A DNA stretch of 64,000 nucleotides from the NCBI RefSeq assembly GCF_030704535.1, contig NC_081807.1, positions 7,466,001 to 7,530,000 on the forward strand, read 5' to 3'. The notes under the pieces are model-generated. The model was given only the letters and a program-made list of their open reading frames with translations, was not told the DNA's origin and made no database searches. The DNA comes from Vitis vinifera. Lineage: Eukaryota > Streptophyta > Magnoliopsida > Vitales > Vitaceae. How positions within the stretch are numbered: the stretch's first letter is position 1; each line of letters begins with the position of its first letter. Below, piece by piece: positions 23,393 through 31,912 of this stretch. The translations under genes were made by a program, and so were the position numbers.

Positions 23393-24277
23393 ATATTGCC
23401 TTGCCTTTTTAGTGTACATAAATTTTTTACTTGACTTTTTACTTTTTCCTTTGGAGCCGGTTACAAATTAATCATATGACTGATAGTCTGTTGCACATTC
23501 GAGGTTTATTTGTGATCATCTGTTTCAAAATCATTCATGATATGTCATCAAAGATCAGTGATGTTTTGTTTGTTATCCATCATTTAAGTTATATTTGACA
23601 AATATTGAAGCACTAGATTTTGACAACCCAACAACTTTTTGACCTGATTTTTGTTGTAGTTATGTTGTGGATGCTGCTGATCCCGATAACTTGACTGTCT
23701 CAAGAGGTGAACTTCATGACCTGTTAAGTAAGGCTTCCCTGAATGGCATCCCTTTGCTGGTACTAGGTAATAAGATTGACAAGCCAGGAGCTTTGTCTAA
23801 ACCAGAGCTGACAGAGCAAATGTAAGTGGAGATGATTTTACCTTAATTATGTTGAAATAATGTGGGATTTGAGTAGTTTTTCAAAATGATTATCATTTTT
23901 TGTGTTAAACGACGGTGCATGATAATAAAAGTTGTTTAGTTGTTTGTTAAACTGTTAAAAAAATGCAAGAACTGTCAGTTCCTTTATCGAATGGAACAAA
24001 CTGCAAAATATTCGATTTTCTCATTTTCAATAAACAACATTCAAGTCTTGAAAAAAAATGTGAATCCAATCCCCTTCCTTTTGCTTGGTTGTGATGGTTT
24101 AAGGTTCATGGCTATTTTATTTATGGTGTTTAGTGTTGAGAATGGTGCTTGCTTTGCAGGGAGCTTAGATCCATTACCAATAGAGAAGTATGTTGTTACA
24201 TGATTTCATGCAAGAACTCAACCAACATCGATACGGTTATTGACTGGCTTGTAAAGCATTCCAAATCAAAGAATTGA
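10591..24277 (+). CDS. ARL8: ADP-ribosylation factor-like GTPase ARL8, six coding exons
   Basis: Coding exons are 10591-10628, 13080-13161, 13265-13297, 13440-13561, 23660-23821 and 24160-24277. Every intron is GT-AG. Joined they give 555 nt, or 184 residues plus stop, the usual ARL8 length. The protein starts [12 protein letters not shown], so it lacks the Gly2-myristoylation context of classical Arfs; ARL8 proteins instead use an acetylated N-terminal amphipathic helix. GTPase motifs in order: P-loop GLQNAGKTS (about residues 27-35), switch-[18 protein letters not shown] (switch II), NKID and SCKN. ARL8 acts on lysosome or vacuole membrane traffic, and in plants it is also known as a host factor for tobamovirus replication (Arabidopsis and tomato ARL8). 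No coding damage is seen, despite a viral insertion in intron 4. Confidence 0.95.
11608..11760. repeat. GGT-rich low-complexity tract in ARL8 intron 1
   Basis: Imperfect 'ggtggtg' repeats. A complementary 'caccaccatcacc' tract lies about 1 kb away (12759-12820) in the same intron. Confidence 0.6.
12575..12690 (+). mobile_element. tRNA-derived SINE-like element in ARL8 intron 1
   Basis: 'ggctcaagtggtaaagg' (12595-12611) resembles a Pol III A box, and 'ggttcaagtccca' (12639-12651) a B box, at normal tRNA-like spacing. An A/T-rich tail follows. I could not delimit target duplications. Confidence 0.5.
13080..13161 (+). CDS. ARL8: ARL8 exon 2 (P-loop)
   Basis: Acceptor 'attctgcag', donor 'gtaagt'. 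Encodes the P-loop GLQNAGKTS that binds GTP phosphates. It ends at codon 40 in phase 0. Confidence 0.95.
13265..13297 (+). CDS. ARL8: ARL8 exon 3 (33-nt microexon)
   Basis: Eleven codons, [11 protein letters not shown], carrying the switch-I effector segment. Donor 'gtatgt'. Both boundaries are phase 0. Confidence 0.93.
13440..13561 (+). CDS. ARL8: ARL8 exon 4 (switch II)
   Basis: Begins VGFNMRKV and contains [18 protein letters not shown]. The donor 'gtatgt' at 13562 opens the 10.1-kb intron that holds the viral locus. It ends in phase 2 and matches exon 5 exactly. Confidence 0.95.
13562..14708 (+). other. ARL8 intron 4, part before the viral insertion
   Basis: Ordinary T-rich intron sequence. 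I see no gene. A microsatellite-like 'catacatacatacatgcatatatata' tract at 14709-14740 marks the junction with viral DNA. Confidence 0.7.
14709..14740. repeat. CATA/TA simple repeat at left viral junction
   Basis: Short (cata)n then (ta)n tract directly abutting sequence that matches the viral RNase H end. TA repeats are reported integration neighbours of florendoviruses. Confidence 0.8.
14740..15024 (+). pseudogene. Viral RNase H 3' end joined to ORF2-B start
   Basis: The first part parallels the RNase H end at 18870-19057: 'NQGFLLK' against 'NQEFLLR', and 'DYLTREI' against 'DFLTREF'. ORF2-B then starts [19 protein letters not shown] at 14925 and runs to the '...LWSQQV' motif. At about 15022 it breaks and joins movement-protein sequence. 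It preserves the ORF1/ORF2-B genome junction that is missing elsewhere in the locus. Confidence 0.75.
15153..15800 (+). pseudogene. Viral movement-protein domain (30K type)
   Basis: Reads as a caulimovirid movement protein: '...[17 protein letters not shown]', a central '[17 protein letters not shown]' and a basic C-terminal part. It continues past a TGA at 15657 that replaces a Trp-type codon. Its role in infected plants would be cell-to-cell transport; this copy is broken. Confidence 0.75.
17180..18964 (+). pseudogene. Viral protease, reverse transcriptase and RNase H domains
   Basis: One frame (codons starting at position 2 mod 3) is interrupted only by stops at 17627, 18080, 18404 and 18962. 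The protease active site LIDSGA, the RT motif YIDD and the RNase H motif DAS are all still readable. The stop at 18080 replaces a Trp-type codon after 'KSGF'. Closest in layout to Caulimoviridae, not to Gypsy: no integrase follows RNase H and a separate ORF does. Confidence 0.88.
19071..20393 (+). CDS. Viral ORF2-A, intact, unknown function
   Basis: Open for 440 residues from the ATG at 19071, which directly follows the RNase H end. An in-frame ATG at 19044 would lie inside ORF1. It starts [16 protein letters not shown] (basic, Pro-rich). It has a Glu/Lys-rich middle, a 'CNCNINF' cysteine pair near residue 245, and helical C-terminal sequence. I recognise no enzyme motif. A second ORF after the polyprotein is a florendovirus-like layout. 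It is uninterrupted while ORF1 just upstream is full of stops. Expression is not shown by anything in the sequence. Confidence 0.65.
   Translation: MTPKKEKQPLRPIKKSIASMKSHLALSEKFMPLYYEHFDVARSSNDPISLATLKHPSSPNKDKGDISDSLPFVEDSFPTNPSSIDTNPLSVYKSLCDLQDRCRVLERKLDLVDFPKTHPDALKNQALFSPLGNGENKQFTPLVNVKNLSEEEWSFLNLRMYFHKKQIFYSLKEDDVRLLIYEKAKALAKEKQVFISAYLQDLHIYLSTILGLRVPGLKLVKDMEFDNSKICRSLSEHLLHQQDNKQFCNCNINFTISRVCIDLQYYQPISFAFKNEVLTLTPELLLDYGLVHQLVCFDPSQASNFRRKINLGLIQGFKMNKKFADAIIISKALEWISNSSLLPAQHYVSLHYQNMRPTLLSCPLEQPNICVEPLIKQIKHWRARIISRDFEAYPKNMGYFISEDSLHQIFCSKRIDPLPSKSIVEDTQLLMEHRSDYILP
20446..21078 (+). promoter_or_regulatory. Viral intergenic region, copy 1
   Basis: Near-identical to 22714-23340. 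It contains a TATA-like 'ggctatttaaagggg' near 20688 followed by a pyrimidine-rich leader ('catctctcatttttctcttcc'), as expected for a pararetroviral genomic RNA promoter. A single TGACG (as-1-like half) lies upstream near 20415. No tRNA-Met primer-binding site was recognised. Promoter function is inferred from position and the TATA box. Confidence 0.65.
21075..21409 (-). repeat. Inverted ORF2-B 5' fragment (left palindrome arm)
   Basis: Reverse complement of 21436-21761, with a few substitutions and a ~9-nt insertion near 21255. Read on the minus strand it gives the ORF2-B start region ([27 protein letters not shown]). It abuts intergenic copy 1 with a few shared bases ('ttgc'). Confidence 0.9.
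21410..21435. other. 26-nt spacer of the viral palindrome
   Basis: Separates the 335-nt and 326-nt inverted arms. A transcript through this region would fold into a long hairpin with this loop. Confidence 0.85.
21436..22677 (+). pseudogene. Viral ORF2-B, unknown function, frame-broken
   Basis: An alternative second ORF, unrelated in sequence to ORF2-A beyond the M(A/T)PKK start. Readable pieces are 21489-21953 ([19 protein letters not shown]... to a TAA), 22146-22421 (aromatic-rich '[12 protein letters not shown]') and 22385-22677 (helical, ending 'PPIRKSK'). Stops near 21460, 21951, 22088 and 22420 and at least one frameshift disrupt it. The 5' part is also present at 14925-15024 and inverted at 21075-21409. 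It lies immediately before intergenic copy 2, just as ORF2-A precedes copy 1. Confidence 0.7.
22714..23340 (+). promoter_or_regulatory. Viral intergenic region, copy 2
   Basis: Direct repeat of 20446-21078, with a TATA-like 'ggctatttaaagagg' near 22962. Similarity to copy 1 stops after 'ttttcattgc' in both copies. Host-side DNA and a TA repeat follow. Confidence 0.7.
23360..23390. repeat. (TA)n microsatellite at right viral junction
   Basis: About fifteen perfect TA units lie 20 bp beyond the last viral base, before normal ARL8 intron sequence resumes. Confidence 0.95.
23391..23659 (+). other. ARL8 intron 4, part after the viral insertion
   Basis: T-rich intron end with branch-like sequences and the acceptor 'ttgttgtag'. 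No other feature. Confidence 0.75.
23660..23821 (+). CDS. ARL8: ARL8 exon 5 (NKID motif)
   Basis: Encodes [17 protein letters not shown], then [12 protein letters not shown], the guanine-specificity motif. Acceptor 'ttgttgtag', donor 'gtaagt'. The GT dinucleotides inside the exon ('ctaggtaata') are not used, because the frame continues through them. Confidence 0.95.
24160..24277 (+). CDS. ARL8: ARL8 exon 6 (C-terminus)
   Basis: Encodes the last 38 codons, including [18 protein letters not shown], and ends KSKN-stop. The SCKN motif contacts the guanine base. The 3' UTR follows, perhaps to about 24480. No polyadenylation signal is clear enough to mark. Confidence 0.95.
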
Positions 24278-24479
24278 GTATGATGATTCCATATACTCTG
24301 CAGCTACCACACTTTGATGATTGAGCGGCTGGATTTGAGGCTGGTGGTGGTTAGGTCTGCTGTTTGTCTAACTGGGTTTGTCACTATCATCTTCTAGTTG
24401 GCTTCAGTTATACTATATAAATATTATTTGGGTTGACATCTGTTTCTCGACGACACCCTTCTCTCTTTTACCAAACACA

Positions 24480-26650
24480 AAAGTGAGTTTTGAGGTTTTT
24501 ATTTGATGATGTTGATTGGTGTGAATAGCATTCTAAACATGACAACGGGTGTAGTGATTTTTGATTGAGTGATGGATTTCTTGACACTCTTGTTTACTTG
24601 TTAGAACACAGAAGTAATTTGAGTTTGATTTATGATGTTGATTGATGAATCCTTGATTTCTTTTAGCTTTGGCGGGTTTTAGGGTTTTCAGGCTTGGATG
24701 GCAACCCAGATTGGAATGGAAAATGACCACCCAAAAATCTGGACTTAGCAATGAGAAATTCCCCAAATGTTTGCAGGTGCCCTTGTTCATCCATTGCCCT
24801 CTCCCCCTATTTAAATACTTTTCAATTTTCCAGATGGTAGCTACTGCTCAGGTGTGATCTCATATTGCATTGGCTCTCATGTAGAGCAGCTGAATCCTGA
24901 AAATGATTGCAGGCCATTTGGTGCCTTTCGCGTGGGCAGTTATTATTATCTAATATCATAATTTTTTTTTAACATATAGTTTTTCTTTAAAAAAAAAAAA
25001 TTAATATATGTATTGTTGTTTATTTATTATTTCTTAGATATTTTTAATAACATTTTTATGGGTGAAAAACTTTTTATGCCATCATTTTTAATAACATATT
25101 GATTACATGATGAACATAGTTAGTGGGAGTTAAATGTTGAAATATAATTGTTTTTAAGACATTTATTCATCAAAAGATATGCTAACATGTTTTGGCATTC
25201 GCTTCCTTCAAGAAGTGACCACATTTTTAGTTGATTTGTAGAGTGAATATTACATTCATTGATGTTTGGTTGTTAGCACCATGACTCGGAATAATGTAGC
25301 ACCAAGGCCTCGTGGGGGTGGCACCTTGCACCAATGATTGCCTAATGAGCAAGGCAAGGTGGAATCGAGGCTTACAACATGATGTGTGGAGGCTTAGTTG
25401 GGGTTAGACACCCCAACACGTGTGTAGACACAACAAGCAGGATGGCATCCGTGGGCAATATGTGGCCTAGCTCGACTTAGCTTGATTAAGACAAAATTAA
25501 AGTTTGAGATTTTGACATGCTGATATTTTTCCTTGAAGAAAAGTTTAAGATGGAGTCTCCGAATTAAATTTTCATTTTGTCTCCTTAAACACACCTATGA
25601 TGTCTCTCCTTCAAGCATTTTGGAAATGACTTAAACTGCTCTTTTAAGAGGAGGTGCATGACTAAGTCAAAGGTGGGCAACAAGGCTTGAACTTGGCCAC
25701 ACTACGACCACATCTTGAGGGGCTTAGACATGAATGAGCCTGGCTAGTGCACATACATGAGCTTCACGGGGTGTGGTGCAACTTGTGAATACTGTAACAT
25801 AAGGCACGATCGTGATACACACACATGCATGGTTCACTCAAGGTGGCTTGATCAAGTTTATTGACTCCCGTAATTAACATGGCAACACATGGTTCTGGCT
25901 TGATAAAATAGATTAAATACTTAATAATATTTAAAGTGTATTTAATAATAATTTTAAAAAACGTTTTTAACACTTGAATAATACAATTTTTAAAGTGTTA
26001 AAAATTTTAAAAACACTTCCTAAAATCACTGTCAAATAAATTTTTACTTTTCACTTTAAGTCTAATTATTTTGTGTTAGATTTGAGCTCAATGTATCCTT
26101 ACTTTTTCAAGTTTAATTAAGTTTGAGTTAAATTCAAATTAATTGAATTAGACTTAAAATATATCGGTAAAATTTGAGTTAGGTTAAGTTTAATATGATT
26201 GAAACAACTTTTTAAACTGTCTTTTATAATATAAAATTTAAATAATAAATAACACTATTTTAAGATAATATAAAAATATATATATTTAACTTTATAAAAA
26301 TAAAATAATATGTAATATAATTAAATTATTCTTTTTTTTAAATTATTTGAAAGTATATAAATTAAATAATATTATATATAAAATATAAATATCATAAAAT
26401 ATTAAATTACATTAAGTTAAACTCGGGTTATTCAAGTTCTTGGATTTAAACTCAACTCATTCGAGTTCAAATTAAGAAAATTCAATTTAATCCATATTTA
26501 GATATTAAAAACATTTTACCAAAATTTGGATTAAATTAAATGTTTGTTTTTTTATTTAATTGTAAAGCATGGATTAAAATCTATTTTTTAAAAAAAGCAT
26601 TAATTTAATTTCTCTTAATTAGTAAATTAAAAAATAATTTTTAAAAGAAT
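24480..26650. other. Intergenic DNA after ARL8
   Basis: Short frames look accidental. 25270-25880 is locally GC-richer with repetitive phrases ('aaggcctcgtgggggtggcacc', 'ggcctagctcgacttagc') and is probably an unclassified old repeat. 25900-26640 is extremely AT-rich. Confidence 0.5.
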
Positions 26651-26799
26651 GGTATTTTTGTCAAAATCAGTAGGAACACGGAATTTACTGTGGAGAGTAA
26701 AGCACTAGAAAATATCAAATAAAGCGATCTTTACGAACAGAATTGTACGTAAATGTAAAAATCCAATCTTGTTTTTTACTTTTGTCCTTTCGGCTCGGA

Positions 26800-27600
26800 A
26801 ATATCCCATAGACAGCACTCATGCTCTGTTTGTTTGTTGAGAAAATCTAAATAAAATAAAAGAATTGAAAATACTTTCACGCGGCAGTTTGCTTTGTAAT
26901 TTCTGCTGCAACTGAAGAACAAGCAAAACGTTAACCTTTACTATTTTTCTTCTTTTCCTTCAGTTTCCAGTATTTTCCAGGCAGCCAAACAGAACGTGAG
27001 TGCCAGCCACTGCAACTGTTTCTCCGTCTTAGAAACTTCTGTGGATCACAGACGAGCTATGCTCCCGTGGTCGTGAATCTTAACGAGTGACAACCCGCAA
27101 TTTTACCGTAATTACTGAAGCCTTTCCCCTCCTTTTTTTTTTTTTTTCCTTTACCCTGACTGAACATGGATAAATGCTTATCTTGAATTTGAGGAATGAT
27201 AAATGAAGATTTTGAGTTATAGATTGTGGGTTTTATTTGTGTTAGTAAATTTTTTTGGTTTGGTTGGGTTCTGTTGAGTTTTTTTGGTGGTTGAAGTATC
27301 TTTAATGCCTTCTTGTGCTTTGGTTTGTTTTTTCTTTGCGGTTTTTTTAGTTTTACTGATATTACTGTTAGAATGGTGCTATGACAATTCCATTTATTGA
27401 TTTATTTGATAGATGCTTCACAATTTTGTGTTATCATGTGAATTTTATGGTGCCCTTGTATCATCTTGAACAAAATCAACTTCTCATTTTTGTAACTTTT
27501 TGAGTTTTGGAATTACTTATTTGAGTTTTACTTCACGAGGGTTGTTGTGGAGGTAAAGGAAGAGACAATGTCCAACATTAATAGTATCACCTAACACATT
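26800..27600 (+). other. Possible promoter/5' UTR region of an unidentified gene
   Basis: Composition shifts from AT-rich to mixed at about 26880-27110, like a 5' UTR, and a pyrimidine run (27131-27149) and T-rich intron-like DNA follow. No start codon with a convincing frame can be chosen. It may belong with the exon-like segment at 27898-27974. Confidence 0.3.
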
Positions 27601-27897
27601 TATTGTTGAACACCTATGGGTGATCAGCTTGGAAAATGAGATAATGGGCTTTCTACTTGTCTATGCCATATCGGTCTGGGAATTACAGTCCAATCCTGTG
27701 AAGCCTCATTGAAAATTTGGGGTCATCTTCTAAGAAGTGATAGCCGATAACAACTCAACTTCAAGGCCAATATGAACATTTTAAAAGTTTGAAAAGGTAT
27801 GTCTTCTTTTTCCATTGAAGAAGTTTGTGATGGTGATTCTTCCATTTTTCTGTTTTCAGAGCTTTGTGCTTGTATTTCTTTTTGCTCTGTGATGCAG

Positions 27898-27974
27898 TAT
27901 GTGTTGAAAGATCAGCAACTGAGACCTAGAGAGCTAGAGCGCAGATGGGAAGCTGAATTCTTGAGGTACCACAG
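27898..27974 (+). CDS. Exon-like segment, unidentified protein
   Basis: A 77-nt segment bounded by a good acceptor ('ctctgtgatgcag') and donor ('acag|gtgtct'). It encodes YVLKDQQLRPRELERRWEA then EFLRYHR, a charged helical sequence of convincing protein character. The codon use looks real, but I cannot name the family, and no matching neighbouring exon was found. It may be one exon of a gene whose introns absorbed the repeats to the right. Confidence 0.35.
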
Positions 27975-28033
27975 GTGTCTTCTTGCCTCAATGTAAATAA
28001 AGGCTGATTGAGTAATTGGGTCTTTTTTCTTTT

Positions 28034-28058
28034 CCTCTCTCTCTCTCTCTCTCTCTCA
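28034..28058. repeat. CT microsatellite
   Basis: A perfect (ct)n run of about 12 units. Confidence 0.95.
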
Positions 28059-28168
28059 TGTCAGGTGCTTATTTATACCTTAATACTTGGTGGCATTTGG
28101 CTAGCTTTAGTTGTTTAGGTCAATAAATTAACTCCTAATATATAACTCATTTCATTCTTTTAGCTGAT

Positions 28169-28577
28169 TGTGATATCCCATATTGGATAGGGGAAAAAGT
28201 TCATAGAACTATATATGTATGGGCTCCTTTTAACCTTGTAGATGCGTTTTAAAGCTGTGGGAGTCCCTATCTACATGGTTGGGAGCAAGCCATTACAAAT
28301 GGTATTAGAGTTGAGTCTTGATCTCGATGTGGAGGTTAGTTTGGACTCATGAGGGGTGTATGTTTCTTTGGCCTTGCAATCTTGTAGGACACAATGAGGA
28401 TGTTGTGTGTGCATAGAGGGGGGATGATTATGATATCTCATATCGGATAAGGGAAAAATTTTCTGAGGCTATATATGTTTAGACTTCTCTTAACCTTGTA
28501 GACGTTTTTTTAATGCCATAAGGGCCCTTTAGGCCTGGAGCGAACAATATCTATATGGTTGGGAGCAAGTCATTACA
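28169..28577 (+). mobile_element. TRIM-like element 1 (plus strand)
   Basis: Two ~130-150-bp terminal repeats (28169-28297 and about 28429-28577), each starting near 'gatatc(c/t)cat' and ending 'tcattaca', surround a short non-coding middle. A tRNA-Met-like primer site 'tggtattagag' lies at 28300 and a purine tract 'gaggggggatga' just before the second repeat. It has no coding capacity, so it needed proteins supplied in trans. No target duplication was found. Confidence 0.7.
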
Positions 28578-29339
28578 AATTTGGATCGACCCGCTCCCAA
28601 TTGTGTAAATATTGTCCGGTTTAGGCTCAAAGGGCTCTTAAAGCTTTAAAACACATCTAATTGGTTAAGATGAACCCAGACATATATAGTGCTAGAGACT
28701 TTTTCCCTTATCTGATGTGGAATATCATAATTACTCCCCCATGTAGAGAGAATATCCTCGTTGTATCCCATGGGATTGCGAGGTCAAATAGACAGACTCT
28801 CCTCACAAGGCCAAACAAACTTCGCATCAAAGTCAAAGGTTGACTTTGATACCATTTGTCCACTCTGGCTCAGAGAGCCCTCATGGCTTTAAAACGCATC
28901 TACTTGGTTAAGAGGAGCCTATACATGTCGTAGAAGATACAATTATGTTATATACAATTGTTTCATATGCAACTATGTGTGTACACAACTATGTCACATA
29001 AAACGATGTGTGTACACAATTGTGTATATCTATGTACAATTGTGTGCATACACAGTTGTGTGTGGATTTGTGTATATAATCCTTGATTTGTAGGGATCTT
29101 TAATATTTCTTTTTTGTTGCTATATATATTTCAAGGGTTGTATACATTTAATATATGAATGAAAAATACAATTTTTCTCCACATGGTACCAAAGTCGAAT
29201 TAGGCTCCTTGTGATTTATTTATTTTTTTTCCAGCCTTCATTGTTGATTTGTAGTACCCTTTATCCTCTGTTTTTTTTAACCCCAGTTTAATGGCCTTTA
29301 TTGTCATTTCAAAAGCACTTTGCTATATTTTTCTCTAGA

Positions 29340-29690
29340 ATTATGTCCAAAACAACAAATAAGGACACTATTTAGTGTACCTACTGCAAGAAGCCGAAAC
29401 ACACAAGAGATCAGTGTTGGAAACTCTATGGAAAACCTCAAACTTTGAGTAAATATTGAGGTTTCAAGGGTGGACAGTAGAGAACTCAAGCACAGTTCAC
29501 CAAATCTTAGATCAATGAAAACCTGTTACAAGAGAGGTTGAATTCTAGTGGTAGTGAATATATTAACAAGAGATTGAGAAATTGAAGAATCTCCTAAGAA
29601 CGCTTGAGAGTCCTAGTGAAGTTTACTTTCTTGCTCAGTTAGGTAAGCATTCCCTGTCTCTTACTTTTAGTGTCTCAGATATGTCTTTCC
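29340..29690 (+). pseudogene. Copia gag remnant with zinc knuckle
   Basis: Reads CTYCKKPKHTRDQCW (C-x2-C-x4-H-x4-C nucleic-acid knuckle) near 29378, then stops and a short '...SEVYFLAQLGK' segment. Same strand as the LTRs. Confidence 0.65.
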
Positions 29691-30110
29691 TAGGCTCTTA
29701 GGTCATCGACTGTGGACACATATGGTGTGTACATTAAACCACTGTCCAACTTCTCCTTAATAAAATGTCTATCTACTTCCACATGCTTGGTTTTGCCATG
29801 TTGTATCGGGTTCTGTGCAATGTTGATGGTTGACTTATTGTCGCAATAAAGTCTCATTGTTGTCTTCCATTTAATCTTTAAGTTCTCCAAGATAATCTTT
29901 AGCCAAAGCAGCTTACAGATTCCTTGATCCATTGCACGAAACTTTGCTTCTACAATAGATCTTGCAACAACGTTTTATTTCTTACTCCTCCAAGTTACCG
30001 AGTTCCCTCCTAGAAAAGTGCAATATCCTATAATAGACCTCTGACCAACAACTGATCCTACATAATCTACATCAATATAGGCCTCCAATGATAGCTCAGT
30101 GCTTTTCTTA
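29690..30110 (-). pseudogene. Inverted Copia RNase H/RT segment
   Basis: The minus-strand frame reads '...LYCDNKSTINIAQNPIQH', 'GKTKHVEVDRHFIKEKL', the RNase H C-terminal part of Copia. It is very similar to 33640-33800 of the inner element. Its orientation is opposite to the gag piece and LTRs of the same element. Confidence 0.8.
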
Positions 30111-30627
30111 AACAAGATTCACAACTTGAGGGGGAGTGTGAAAGATATAGCTATGTCCTATATGAGGTTGTGTGTGTACACAACTGTGTATATCTATGTA
30201 CAATTGTGTGCATACACATATGTGTGGATTTGTGTATATAATCCTTGATTTGTAGGGATCTTTGATATTTCTTCTTTATTCTTTCTGTTGAGCTGTAAAT
30301 AGAATAGGAGAATTATTTTCCTATTATGTTAGTTTCCTATTTTTGTAAATAGATAGTTTTATGATTTAGGAATAAGTTATGATTTAGGAATAAGTTAGTT
30401 TAGGAATAAGTTAGTTTCCTATTTCTTTTCTTGTAATCTCCTATATAAACTGTGTATAGTCAATCTAATAGACAAAACTTATTATTTTTCATCCCATATT
30501 TCGTGTCATGGTATTAGAGTTGTAGGTTTTTAAGACCTGAGCATCATTCTGGCCTTCATCGCCATTTTTCTGGCCTTCATAGCTGGATTTTTTTTTATTC
30601 ACGTGTTCTTTACAAACCTATTGGAAC

Positions 30628-31446
30628 TTGTTCAATAGTGAAGAAATGGAGAAGCTGATAAGCTTGTTGGGATCCCTTGACAAACCTACTGGAACTTGTT
30701 CTTTGGCTCTTTCAGGTACACCTTCACTCTCTTTTTGCATAAATGCCTTACATAGGGTTTATGATGATTCTTGGATAATAGACTCCAATGCCACAGACCA
30801 TATGACCTCCAAATCTCAACTTTTCCATACCTATACCCCAAACCCAAGTAACAAGAAAATTGCAGTGGCTAATGGCTCTTTAGCTACCGTTGCAGGTTTC
30901 GGAGACATATACATCACACCTACCCTTATTCTTAAAAATGTCCTCCATGTACCAAAATTGTCGGCCAACCTTGTTTCCATTCAAAAGCTTACCCAATATC
31001 TTAAATGTTATGTTATTTTTTTCCCTTCTTATTGTGTTTTTCAGGAACAAGGCTCGTGGAGGAGGATTGGACTTGCTAAGGAAAGGAGCGGTCTTTATCA
31101 CCTTGAATCATCTCAGAAAACTAGTAATAATTTGTCGTTGTCTTTTCTCAGTTCCTCAAATAAAGATACCATTTGGTTGTATCACCTACGTTTAGGTCAT
31201 CCATATTTTAGGGTTTTAAAGGTCATGTTTCCTTATTTGTTCCAAGGATTAGATATTTATGAGTTTCATTGCGAAACTTGTGAATTGGCAAAACATACTT
31301 GTGTTTCTTTTCCTATTAGCAATAAAATAAGTTCTCATCATTTTCATTTGATTCATAGTGACATATGGGGTCCTTCGACTATACCTAATGTTTCTGGGGC
31401 TTGTTGGTTTGTATCCTTAATTGATGACTGCACTTGGGTTACATGA
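30628..31446 (+). pseudogene. Copia protease and integrase N-terminus
   Basis: Reads protease 'SWIIDSNATDHMTS', where the catalytic DSG is changed to DSN, then 'LKNVLHVPKLSANLVS', the GAG-pre-integrase 'LYHLRLGHP' and an HHCC zinc site with 'CETCELAKH', then 'HSDIWGPS' and 'FVSLIDDCTWVT' of the integrase core before a TGA. The remaining integrase is mostly deleted; a scrambled piece follows to about 31850. Confidence 0.85.
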
Positions 31447-31912
31447 ATCTTTCTTCTTAAACAAAAATCTGATGTTAGTATTGTTATACCTAATTTCCAC
31501 TCAATGGTTCAAAACCAATTTGGGGTTAAAATAAAAATGGGCATTTACTCAACACAACCCAAGCCTTACTCTTTCAAGGGAATGTTCCTAAGTCCTATTG
31601 GGGGGAAGTTGTTCTTACTGCCACATACATGATAAATAAAATTCTCTCACGAGTGTTAGACAACCAAAGCCCCGTAGAGATACTTAAGAGTTTCTATTTA
31701 GGTGCACTGCATTTGTTCATGTCCACAGCCAACATAGAGACAAGCTAGACCCCCGAGCCATAAAATGTGTCTTCCTTGGTTACTTATCCACTAAAAAAGG
31801 ATACAAGTGTTACAATCCTTCAGCCAAAAAATTTTACATCTCTGCAGATGTCACCTTCACAAAAAATAAATCTTTTTTCCCCAAGTCCTCTCTTCAGGGA
31901 GAGATTTCAATA

